Positions 46,777 through 58,000 of a stretch of DNA of 64,000 nt are shown piece after piece. Origin of the DNA: Paragorgia papillata (taxonomy: Eukaryota > Cnidaria > Anthozoa > Scleralcyonacea > Coralliidae). The DNA lies in assembly GCA_035771165.1 (NCBI GenBank), contig JAWNZC010000087.1:5587501-5651500 (forward strand), written 5' to 3'. The notes below the pieces were generated by a model. The model searched no databases and was not told the origin of the DNA. It saw nothing but the letters and a program-made list of their open reading frames with translations. Made by a program: the position numbers and the translations under genes. Position 1 is the first letter of the stretch, and every line of letters begins with the position of its first letter.

Positions 46777-48389
46777 GTAATATTACAAAGTTATCACATG
46801 TAATAGCTATTCTTCGGTGAGTTATGCATTTTAGGAAAACACACAGCTTATTCTGCAGGAAGCTTGCAAAGGTATAAACATGATGTGGTTTCAGTGATTC
46901 ATATTATTGCAACAACATGTAAGGAGATGACGAAGTCGAATAAATTATTCTACTATTTCTACACGAGTACAAAAATAATAAAAAATAATACCTTACCTTG
47001 GCTAGCAGCAGTATCGGATAAATTATGAAAGAGCGTCGGTGTCAAAGAGTGTGAAATATTCCACCACAAGCTTGACAAAACAGAATGGACAAAACGTTCA
47101 TCTCTTGACCAGGACCTTTGAACACCTCGGCGCGCTGTCTGGTTATTTAATATCTCTGGTACACATTTAACGTTGAGTCGTTTCTCTTTAGGTTGAGTCG
47201 TTTCACTTTAGGTTGAGTCGTTTCACTTTACGTTGAGTCATTTCACTTTACGTTGAGTCATTTCACTTTACGTTGAGTCGTTTCACTTTACGTTGAGTCA
47301 TTTCACTTTACGTTGAGTCGTTTCACTTTACGTTGAGTCGTTTCACTTTACGTTGAGTCGTTTCACTTTAGGTTGAGTCGTTTCACTTTACGTTGAGTCA
47401 TTTCACTTTAGGTTGAGTCGTTTCTCTTTACGTTGAGTCGTTTCACTTTACGTTGAGTCATTTCACTTTACGTTGAGTCGTTTCACTTTAGGTTGAGTCG
47501 TTTCACTTTACGTTGAGTCATTTCACTTTACGTTGAGTCATTTCACTTTACGTTGAGTCATTTCACTTTACGTTGAGTCGTTTCACTTTACGTTGAGTCG
47601 TTTCACTTTACGTTGAGTCGTTTCACTTTACGTTGAGTCATTTCACTTTACGTTGAGTCGTTTCATTTTACGTTGAGTCGTTTCACTTTACGTTGAGTCG
47701 TTTCACTTTAGGTTGAGTCGTTTCACTTTACGTTGAGTCATTTCACTTTACGTTGAGTCGTTTCACTTTAGGTTGAGTCGTTTCACTTTACGTTGAGTCG
47801 TTTCTCTGTAGGTTGAGTCGTTTCACTTTACGTTGAGTCGTTTCACTTTACGTTGAGTCATTTCACTTTACGTTGAGTCGTTTCACTTTACGTTGAGTCG
47901 TTTCACTTTAGGTTGAGTCGTTTCGCAACACGTTGATTGACGTGTCACGGTGTCATATGACATCACAACTTGTTGAATCATTCGGCGCTTTGTTCGATCA
48001 TCTAACATCTAGTTGAATCAGTTCACATGTGGTTGAGTGATTCCAAAACTGGTGAAATGATTTGTCAACTAGTTTAATGATTTAACAACTAGATGAATGA
48101 TTTCACAAGTAGTTGAATGAATCCACGAATGTGAATTAAATCATTTCATTTTAAGTTGAATGATTTCACAACTAGTTAAATGATCTCGTAACTAGTTGAG
48201 TCATTTCACCGTGTAATGTTTGGTCATTTCTGTTATTGTTGCGTCATTTTTGTTTTGCACGATTGAATCAATAACAGAGAGTTGAGTCAGTTGTCTCTAA
48301 GATAGATCGTTTGTGTTGATGTTGAGTCACTTCACATCAAGTTATTTGGATTCGCTGTTTTGACATTTTTGGTGGTAACGGCCGCCCAT
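46777..48389. repeat. Inner right arm (1.61 kb)
   Basis: Reverse complement of 28,792-30,064, including the unique part, the donor (minus strand CAAG/gtaagg at 46,996) and the degenerate flanking motifs. It is about 340 bp longer because its tandem array has about 17 more units. Confidence 0.93.
47171..47920 (-). repeat. 20-bp tandem array, about 37 units
   Basis: Reverse complement of the left array unit (reads TTTCACTTTACGTTGAGTCG on the plus strand), again with many TGACTCA-type variants. Confidence 0.97.
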
Positions 48390-48399
48390 ATAGTCGCAG

Positions 48400-49260
48400 A
48401 GATGGAAACGTTTTTTCTTCGAATGGGAACCTGTGTTCAAGGGTAAAATTTCTGTAAAATTTTGCAAGAGTTAAATAACAAAACTTGGTTTGTGCATATT
48501 TTACTTACTATGCATTGTGAAAACAAGTTTACGTTCAAATTCAATACGTTCAAACGAACGTAAATTCCTGATATTAACAACAGACAACAACAGGTGATGG
48601 TTGGTTACTGACACTTGCGGATCCCAATCATTTGAGAACTTACAAAGTATATCCCACATGCAGTAACTTACCTCGAAAGCTTCGGTATCGCTATGCCCCG
48701 ACTGGGTTTCTTTCTGCCTGTGTTACGGATTTATGGCGTCCTTCTTCCTAAGACTGATTATTCATCTTCGGAATCGTATACCATTTCGTTGTGTTGTTTT
48801 CTCCCACCTGTGGTATCGTCATATAAACTTGTGTTGAAATCTTCCTCATGCACGAGTATGGGTGGAAGAGATTTCTGCATTCAAGTCGAACTGCTTATTA
48901 CTGCTTTTCTTTGTATCTTAATCGGCCAACTTCTTCTGCCGTCTGCCTTGAATGGCTCGCTTCCTTTCCTCTTTTACTTCGATTCTTGCTCCCAAAATAA
49001 CCATTCTTGTTGAACTTCCGCATTACCGACTAAAAACAAAGCTCTACAGAGTCCGACTTCGGTTTTCTGACAGGCCCAAGAACTGTTGTAGGATCGCGAG
49101 TGAGCGTGATTCGGGTGCGGCTGTATATACTGTCCCTTTTGTAGTTCTGTTAACAATATATAGGTATGCCCCTTGAGCATATGCTTTGTTCAGCGTAATA
49201 TAGACCACATCTTCCATACCCGCGGAAAATACATATGTGTAATAGTTACTATGAGACAAA
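48400..49260. other. Possible gene B continuation and unassigned coding-like sequence
   Basis: AG/AGATGG at 48,400 opens a short frame (RWKRFFFEWEPVFKG) in phase with gene B's last exon, but the acceptor lies only about 10 bp from the inner arm, so its pyrimidine tract is missing. On the minus strand near 48,880-48,765 an acidic 39-codon frame (LPPILVHEEDFNTSLYDDTT) also looks coding. Neither is assigned. Confidence 0.25.
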
Positions 49261-49444
49261 TTTGAAAACTGGCGAGTTGGGTAAAATTTGTAATTATTTG
49301 ACTCAGCTATTGAGTATGAACCAACATAACTATTTAATTACATAACTCTTTAAGTACTGTCAGGAAACACTGTTACAGTACGTAACTTAGGTAGTTAAAC
49401 AATGTTATTATATGGCTGGGCTTGTTTTCGGGTCATTACGCCAA

Positions 49445-49540
49445 ACGGCGCACGCTGATTGGTTGCTGAGAGGTCCGGAAAAATCCGTAATGCCCTCTCG
49501 GCACTGTGAGAGGGCATTACGTCCTTTTTAATGACCTGCA
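49445..49540. repeat. Hairpin repeat
   Basis: GTAATGCCCTCTC and GAGAGGGCATTAC surround a GGCACTGT loop, within a region also holding GGTCATTACG / AATGACC edges; probably a small MITE. Confidence 0.7.
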
Positions 49541-49824
49541 AGTTTTGGCGGGAAAATTACTGAGTTGATTTGAATGAAAATAAAAGCGAATTAGATATAT
49601 TCGTTGGAAAATTTTGAACAATAATACGTCCTTAAACATCAGTGTTTCTTTTAATAAAAACTTCTTATTTAAAAGCGTGAAAAATAAAGCCTAACAGGTG
49701 TAAACATGAAGCGAAACGAACCAGCTCAAAAGTAAGAACTAAAGTGAACAGCGACACATGATCAAGACAAACGTAGAACTAAAAACAGATAAGAAAACAA
49801 ACCAAAAGCCATATAATAAAAGGC

Positions 49825-49976
49825 TTATTAACCTCGTTTTCTCGGTCTGTACGGGAAATTATATTTGCCCTCGGTTTCTCTCGCACAAAGCTCGCTCCTT
49901 CGTCGCTCGGTCTGTACGAAAACCTCAGGCAAATACTTTCCTATACAGACCTCTAACTCGGTTAATAAGCCTTTAG
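49825..49976 (-). mobile_element. MITE flanking gene E, left copy
   Basis: AGGCTTATTAACC ends inverted at GGTTAATAAGCCT. The interior matches, in opposite orientation, the copy at 51,570-51,725. Both contain TTTGCCTGAGGTTTTCGTAC. Confidence 0.85.
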
Positions 49977-50357
49977 TATTCACTATTCAGTTAGTACTAG
50001 GGTTGTATATTAAACGTAAAGTAAATGTTATTTCAATTAAGTGAAATGTTTTCCTGAAACCTCAAAAAATTTCCGTGAAAATTTATACCCATGCAGGGTT
50101 CGATAATTTTTTCAGTTACCGTATATGACTTTACCGTTCTTCTGTAGTTAGAACTATATATGTATAGGTTTTCAAGGTTGCGAAGCTCGGCGTGGCGATG
50201 TATTTATACAAGAATACAAAATGAGTTTGCGGCTCAATTTTTGTGAGGAAATAGGATCGTGATCAACACTCGAAATAAATTTCATATTTCCGCACATCCA
50301 TGTATTATTCTCGATTTATGTTGCATTTATTTAACGCCCATTGCATTGCCTTTTAAG

Positions 50358-51297
50358 GTTTATGACACCTTCCAGAGAACCTATCACACTGTGGTTCTAG
50401 GTTTAGCACCTATTAGTGTTGCTGACGACGCGCACAATCAGTCTGAAGAAAATATGGAGGAAGACAACTTTGACAACCTTGTTAAATTACTATGCAAGAG
50501 GTCACCTACCGTCAACGAAGTCTACGAACACGACCCAAAATCAAGACCGAAAACCAAGTCACGTCCTCATGGCGATGCCTCGAAGCAGGAGGCAGAAAAA
50601 GCGCAGGAAAAGGATGCACCAATAATCAAGAAGGCGAAAACACAACCCACCGACAGCCAGCAAATTATGTCGCCGACCGACATCCTGATTGCTGTACAAA
50701 ATGCAGTAGCCCCTCTGTATGTCACGAGCAAAGCAGTAGCGGAGCAGCTTGGGGCACTTCATGCGGAAGTAAGGAACTTGCAACAACAACAAGCATATGA
50801 GAGATCATTGCCTCCCGTTATGCATCAAGAAGTGCAACCGTCTAAGCACAATCATTTGCAGTTCACCGAGAACGTTGCAACTGGTTATGTGCAACCAGGG
50901 CCATCAGGTCCAAGGATGCCCTCATACGTTATTCAACCCATGCGGCCGAATGCCGTTGGGGCAAGCAACAACGTATGTGCCTTGCCTCAAGCTCATGCAG
51001 GTCAGCCAAATCCGACTGAGAACGTCCCGATAAACATCCAGTCTATGAAAATGATGGAAATGTTACAAAGGTTTCCTGGAAATACATCTACATCCAATGT
51101 GACAATGCCGGGACCAGTACCAAATCTCGGGGTATTACCATCCGTTTCAGGTTCATGCTCCTACAGGCGCTGTTACTGCTGGCATGTTTCCTGAAAATGT
51201 GAACGTGCAGAATCCGCAACCGTCACAAGGCGTTCTTTTCCCCAACGGTTTAAACCCATCACGTAACCCCTCTGGAAGCGATCACGGACTTCAGTGA
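50358..51297 (+). CDS. Gene E: Gln/Pro-rich protein of unknown function
   Basis: A frame opens after a possible acceptor (ccttttaag) at 50,358; the first internal ATG of note is 50,454 (MEEDNFDNLVKLLCKRSPTV). The product has a basic, Lys/Gln-rich middle (KQEAEKAQEKDAPIIKKAK), a coiled-coil-like helix (LGALHAEVRNLQQQQAYER) and a Pro/Met/Asn-rich tail. The frame stops at 51,194, but a +1 frame opening at about 51,148 continues sensibly (VHAPTGAVTAGMFPENVNVQ) to TGA 51,295-51,297. This points to one indel or a tiny intron. It lies in the outer element, between the inner unit and the outer integrase, and is bracketed by two inverted copies of one MITE. No family recognised; it resembles a structural or DNA-associated accessory protein. 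Confidence 0.5.
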
Positions 51298-51569
51298 CAC
51301 AACGGTTTGTACTTCACAAGGAAAACTACTAAAATTTAATATACTAGTATATTTACGTTCACATTGTTATACAGTTTTGTTAAACCTTTTATATTTTTTA
51401 AACCGTTCAAATCTATAATGCATCTTAATTAAACAAAGAAAACGAATAACCAATAAAATAATTTGTTATTTAGTTGGGATTTTGTTTTATTGGATATAAT
51501 TCGATGTAAGCCTAAGTAAGCGAACCAAAAACTATCGTATGAAAGTTTGCCAGTTGATGGGATTGCATA

Positions 51570-51725
51570 ATAATAAGGACTTATTAACCGAGTGCGAGGT
51601 CTGTACGGAAAAGTATTTGCCTGAGGTTTTCGTACAGCCCGAGCGACGAAGGAGCGAGGTTTGTGCGATAAAACCGAGGGTAAATACTTTCCCGTACAGA
51701 CCGAGCAAACGAGGGTCATAAGGAA
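51570..51725 (+). mobile_element. MITE flanking gene E, right copy
   Basis: ACTTATTAACCGAGTGCGAG to ...ACGAGGGTCATAAGG. Inverted relative to 49,825-49,976, with strong similarity throughout. Confidence 0.8.
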
Positions 51726-51774
51726 TTTATTATATGGCTATTGCTTCATTTTATTTTTAAGCTTCGAGCGTATA

Positions 51775-51993
51775 TGCACATACTGTACATGTTGTAACAT
51801 TAAAACAACAGTTGAATTATTGACTTACAAACTTTAGAAGTTTGATTTTCAAACAGAATTCACCATACGTGCTATAACTGCCAAGCCAATGTTGGAGTTC
51901 TTCATATTGAAAAGAGTGGGTTGTACTGCAGATTCCGAAATATCAAATAGGACAACATATTTAATACATCGTTAATTTTCTGTTCGCATCAAT
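51775..51993 (+). repeat. Direct duplication, copy 1
   Basis: About 219 bp nearly identical to 52,280-52,502 (both include ACAACAGTTGAATTATTGAC and CAGATTCCGAAA(T/G)ATCAAATA). The pair brackets the last exon of the outer integrase. A 37-codon minus-strand frame is kept in both copies, but no function is evident. Confidence 0.9.
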
Positions 51994-52041
51994 GTCATTT
52001 TGTAAAATGCCCAATTTCCAATGTAACAAATAGTCACATAA

Positions 52042-55000
52042 TTATTTCAATTCATCCGGATAAAATGGCACTTCGTTCCGGCTGAGTTCGTTTTGTCCAT
52101 GTTGAAGTATGGGGATGCTTAATATTTTTTGCTGGTTTCTTCTACCTGCAACGCAAATAAGAAAGTTCAATAAATAAATGCAATTTCCAACATGATGCTG
52201 AATAACTTTATTTCAATGTCAATGTATTTAGCTATATATTACAGCACAACCCCCGCCATAAGCAGAGCAAGTGCGCAGTATATGCACATACTGCACATGT
52301 TGTAACATTAAAACAACAGTTGAATTATTGACTTACAAACTTTAGAAGTTTGATTTTCAAACAGAATTCACCATACGTGCTATAACTGCCAAGCCAATGT
52401 TGGAGTTCTTCATATTGAAAAGAGTGGGTTGTACTGCAGATTCCGAAAGATCAAATAGGACAACATATTTAATACATCGTTAATTTTCTGTTCGCACCAA
52501 TGTAATGTCTTGTTGAACGATGAAGGACAAGTACATTGTTACTAACTACATGTGCATTACACTAAATAATTTAGATCATGAGCAAGTAGACTGAGGTGGG
52601 GTTAGATTTTGTAAGGATTTTCTAAAAGTATAAGAAAGCCATAGATAAATAAACAATACACACCATAGATTTCCAGGACAAGGTACATATCATTGGGAAC
52701 CCCATGTGGTCCATAGCTGTACTTAGTTAGTCGAATGAGATGGGTATTCCACCAATATACAAATTCATAAAGCTCTGAGCGAAGAAGTGGAACGAACACA
52801 TATGCCATAACATGCCTGCAATGATATTGCAATGATGTCATTATCATTCTGCATGTAATTGCATACTCAGATAATTAAAATAATACTGCCATTATTCTAT
52901 AAAATATTTAGTCACTAACTAGTGACAGACCTGTGGAGTTCATTTTCAGCATTATAATATCCATCTTCAGCTAAAGACTAAAGTTAGAGTAAAATAAAAT
53001 GAGTAACATGTAACATGTAACAAACTTTATTTGGTAACTGGTTGAGATTGTGGTGGGGTTCAAGAGCACAGTTTGTCAAACCAATTTAATCTTATTGCCA
53101 GAGAAAGGTTAGGTTTTATTTGTTTAGGTCTAGTAGACTGCACTTGTTCTGTCCAAAATTTTCACCTCGAAAATGCACAAATTGAATCTCTATCTTGTAA
53201 ATTTTCGAAATTCACGAGGCTTTGCCCACCTACAGAAAATCAGTATGAATTTTCACCTCTGTATTGGTATAAACATCATCATAGAAATCCTAGGATCCTT
53301 ACGTTAAGTTCCTTTATCCACCATCCAGTCTTCTGGCGAACTAGGTGAGACCACATCGACTCTGAACGCTGATAAAGAGAATTTTAAGAAATAAATTAGT
53401 AATCACGTCACACACCAAATTGTCCGTGGATTTTACATAACGATAACTTTTCTCTCCACTCCAATGGTCATTGTGGTTGTGTCGAAGCATCATATGCAAT
53501 GTTGTTGCGACATTACAGTTTTCGGTACCATAATCTGAAACAACCATTGTTGGTATTCCTACGAGAAACAGAAATAAAATGTCCTGACATGTACACATAA
53601 ATATAGTACAAATAAACAACATAAAAAAATTACTGACAAAAGCCTGAATTCTCACCATTTATCTCTTGAACTGCCTTTATGTAGAAGTCAGTAATTACAT
53701 ATGGATCGCTATTAGACGAAGTTACATTCATCCAAATTATCTTTCTTGAAAATCTATATGGGAATATTTGACTTTAATAATAAAACTGAGAGACACAAAT
53801 CAATGGTAGTTACTTCTGTAGCTACAATTGGTTGTCTTGAAAACGCGAAGTACGGAGTGCTGGAGTGTTGAAAACACGTGTTTTAATTTTACGAAAATAA
53901 CACAAGCTAGAAAATGGGAAAAAAGTCACGGTAAAGTACGTGACAATTTACTTAATTAAAATAATGTTTTGTCAGGTGGTGCAATGGTGCTCAGGACCAG
54001 GTCATTCAAGAGTACCCACATTGAGAAACTTCTTCAAAAATAACCGTTTCGATTCGACTGCATCTCAGGGTCGACCGCGGTCGGGTATATGGTAATATAT
54101 ATATATATACATTCACGGAAATATTTGAGGATTTATATTAAAAATATTCGAGTTTAAAAATGATACGGCGAATGCTGATAGTTTTTGACTTGTGTGCCAC
54201 TTGCCTAGATACAAATGTGAATGTTTAATTGCGTAGTATATAACTATTTTCCCTGAGCTAAAATGACATTTGCAACTTTTGGCTACGGCGTTGGACAGCG
54301 CTGTGTACAATTTATGCGATGTTCATGTATATCAAAACATGATACGAATGTCACCGAAGTGTCGAAACGTGAAAAAATTCGCACGACGACCACGCCTACA
54401 AACGTTAACGTTTGACAGAACTTTTGGTAAACAAAGGTAATGAATATATCTATACTAAATCATTCTCCAGCAAGAAAATTACTGACAAACAAGTAGGACG
54501 CGTAGGTAGTCAATAGTTATGCTTTGAAACCATTCATAGGCATTTTTGCGGGTATTATTAATGTTTCTTTACAAAATATATTTCAATAGTTCTGACGTAG
54601 TTGCCAACGATCGTTAACGTTTGTGGGCGGGGACGCCAATGTTTGTAGGCGTATAAACGTCGTGTGATTGTTTCTACGTTTCAGCAGTTCGGTGACTAAG
54701 GCGGTGTAACACAGCAATTTTTCGTGCAACTTGTCTCGCAATTTTGTTGTGACGCAAGTTGCACGGGAAATTGCATGGTGTAACAAGCTCATCAGGTCCC
54801 GCAACGTTTTTGTTGCAGCAATCGTTGCACGAAGTAGAATCAAGTTCTACTTTCGTAACGATTGCGGCAACGCTGCAACAGATCTTTTGAAGCATTGAAC
54901 AGTGTAACACCCCTCTTGCAACTCTTCTCGCAATGTTTCGTGTGATCAACCAATGAAAATACACCTTCAAGCTCGTCCCCAGGGTCTTCTATGTGGTTTT

Positions 55001-58000
55001 AGCGAAAGTTGTGAGACAAGTTGCAAGAAACATTGCAGAGTGTAACACCCCTGCTGACGCAACTGCAATTTAACAGATTTAGCCATTGCGAGACGAGTTG
55101 CACGAAAAATTGCATTAGTATAGCTACAATTTGTATTCCTATTAAGTTTGCATGTTAGATATTAGTCGTAATATCTAAAAGTTTTCTCCAAATATGTATT
55201 TTACCGCCACATTACGATGTTACTCGTCTTCGTTTACGTTGTACGTGTCTTTTATACGTTGCATAAATTGTACACAGCGCTGTCCAACGCCCTAGCCAAA
55301 AGTTGCAAGTACGTCATTTTAGCCCAGGGAAAATGGTTATACTTCGAAATTTAACATTCAAATTTGTATCTACGCAGTTGCATGCAGTGGCACCCAAGTA
55401 AAAAACTATCAGCATTCGCTGTATCATTTAAACTCGAATATTTTTAATATAAATCCTCAAATATTTCCGTTAATGAGGCCTAAATGTCGAATGCATGTGT
55501 GACAAAAAATTGACGTTTATTGAGTCACATTTAATTGTCAGAATGAGAACATAATGAAATAGATTACACATGGTTCGAGGTTTGAAATCACGTCGCAATT
55601 TAGGCTAATATATAAATTACCTTACCCGACCGCGGTCGACCTGAGATGCAGTCGAATCGAAAACGGTTATTTTTGAAGAAGTTTCTCAATGTGGGTACTC
55701 TTGAATGACCAGGCCCTGGCCATGACCTGTCAAATGTAAAAATAGTCACGGTAAAGTACGTAGTTGTATTATTTTCGTAAAATTGAAACACTCAGTGCTT
55801 TCTACACTGCGTACTTTCTACACTTAGTGCTTTCTACACTCCGTGCTTTCTACACTCAGTGCTTTCTACACTCAGTGCTTTCTACACTCAGTTCTTTCTA
55901 CACTCAGTGCTTTCTACACTGCGTGCTTTCTATACTCAGTGCTTTCTACACTCCGTGCTTTCTACACTCAGTGCTTGCTACACTCAGTGCTTTCTACACT
56001 CAGTGCTTTCTACACTCAGTGCTTTCTACACTCCGTGCTTTCTACACTCAGTGCTTTCTACACTCCGTGCTTTCTACACTCAGTGCTTTCTACACTCAGT
56101 GCTTTCTACACTCAGTGCTTTCTACACTCAGTGCTTTCTACACTCAGTGCTTTGTACACTCCGTGCTTTCTACACTCAGTGCTTTCTACACTCAGTGCTT
56201 TCTACACTCAGTGCTTTCTACACTCAGTGCTTTCTACACTCAGTGCTTTCTACACTCCGTGCTTTCTACACTCAGTGCTTTCTACACTCCGTGCTTTCTA
56301 CACTCAGTGCTTGCTACACTCAGTGCTTTCTACACTCCGTGTTTTCAACAAACAAAAATTAATGTATGTCTAACATGCATACCCATCCACACAAGTATGA
56401 ATATCAAGACCAAATATATGCAGCTTGTCATATCCATCCATATGCCATGAAAAGTTATGCCCCGGATTGGAGGAAACACACATAATCAAGGTAAACGCAC
56501 ATGAACGAACTCGCATGCACAGGCCATAATGTAATATATTATTATATAATTATACAAATAAGAAAAATGAGTCACAGGTAACATTCATAAACCCAAAACC
56601 AATACAAAGACAACCATAACAAGTAAGTAAAATGTTATCATGGTGATAGCTATAACTAAATTTAAAAATGATCTCTTATCCTACAGTAACTATAAGGCAG
56701 CACTATGTCATCTTCAATATCCTAATACAGTATATTTAGATAAAGTCATGAAGATACCCAGATAATTTACAATACCCAAAATGTGCAATTCAAACCGAAT
56801 TTCACTGATGCAAATCATTCATCACTGTAATAAATTAACAATAGCACAACAGCTGAAAATTGAGATCAAACATAACTCATTGAACGAATTTATGATATTA
56901 CTGCTGACTGGGATTTTCAGCCATTGTTTTGTTGGCAGTAAAGCTAATTTGGAAAATTTAATATACATATACTTTATGACATACCACTGTTGTGGCCAAA
57001 ATTCATTTGGTAAGTTTAAGGCATGAAACACTTATTTATTTTTTAAAATATTTATTGTAATTCTTAAAAAAATTAATTAAATTAATAAATTAATTTAATT
57101 ATAATAACTACCCAATTATGAAGACCGCATGGAATCTTTAGGATCAGCAACGTTATGTAAAACTACATGTTTCCATCTCAATCTTGAACTGTTTTAAACA
57201 TACTTTACTTAACTTAGTACTTAAATCACAGTTTGTGATTAACTTCTGCACTGCCCAGCAGTAACAGTTTTACAGTTTGACTTGTTTAATATGGTCAGTA
57301 CTTGTTTCTATTTGCCAAACTGACTTGATATTTATATTGCATCAAAACATATTGCATGAAATAACATCCCCCAGTTTGGCAGATGAAAAGAAGTATTAAT
57401 TGTGAATGGTCTGGATGTGTTGTACTTTTTCTTAAATACCCCAAGTAAAAATGTAATGTCATTAGCCAGTCAAAAAAGAAGTTGATTGAAATATTACCGG
57501 TAACCCATTAACAGGCAAGGGCGCATCCTAGCACCTCACTGCTGAATGAAATAATCTGGCATTACCAGAATAAAATGTTATAAAGTGTGCACTTGCTTGT
57601 TAATGTGTTAATTAATATAACAATAAATTATATTAATAATAATTATAATATGATATAATAATTATAATAAATAATGATATTATTTTTACATAATAAATAA
57701 ATTATTAATGCTAATTATTTATTACACTTGCAACAAGTACCATTATATTGCTCATGCATGGCATTACCATACCTTTGAGTGATATGGGTGGTGCACAAAC
57801 TTTCTTTTTCTCTTAATGTCACAGATATCTGGTGCAAGTACTGCCCACAACATCATAACAGTGTCCCTTTAGATGAGACAAAATATATTTAATTTGGGAT
57901 TAAAAAAAAAAATTTAACCAGGTGCACCAAAATTAATTACGTCTTCATAATTCACCTTATAACCTACCTACGCACAACCAAGTCATACTTGTCTCGAAGT

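Larger units (their letters stand above)
28792..48389. mobile_element. Nested inner inverted-repeat unit with integrase and HECT ligase
   Basis: A 19.6-kb unit bounded by arms that start ATGGGCGGCCGTTACCACC. It holds two convergent genes: a DDE integrase (+) and a HECT E3 ligase (-), each beginning beside one arm. I find no target-site duplication (left flank ...ATAACTAAA, right flank ATAGTCGCAG...). It is therefore either an old insertion into gene B's intron or a structural part of the giant element. Confidence 0.7.

Noticed and set aside
28792..48389. LTR retrotransposon with long terminal repeats
   Set aside because: The long arms are inverted, not direct. There is no reverse transcriptase, primer-binding site or polypurine tract between them.
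55764..56450. 228-residue repeat protein
   Set aside because: A 16-bp repeat gives the same peptide in three frames; no start context or flanking exons support it.
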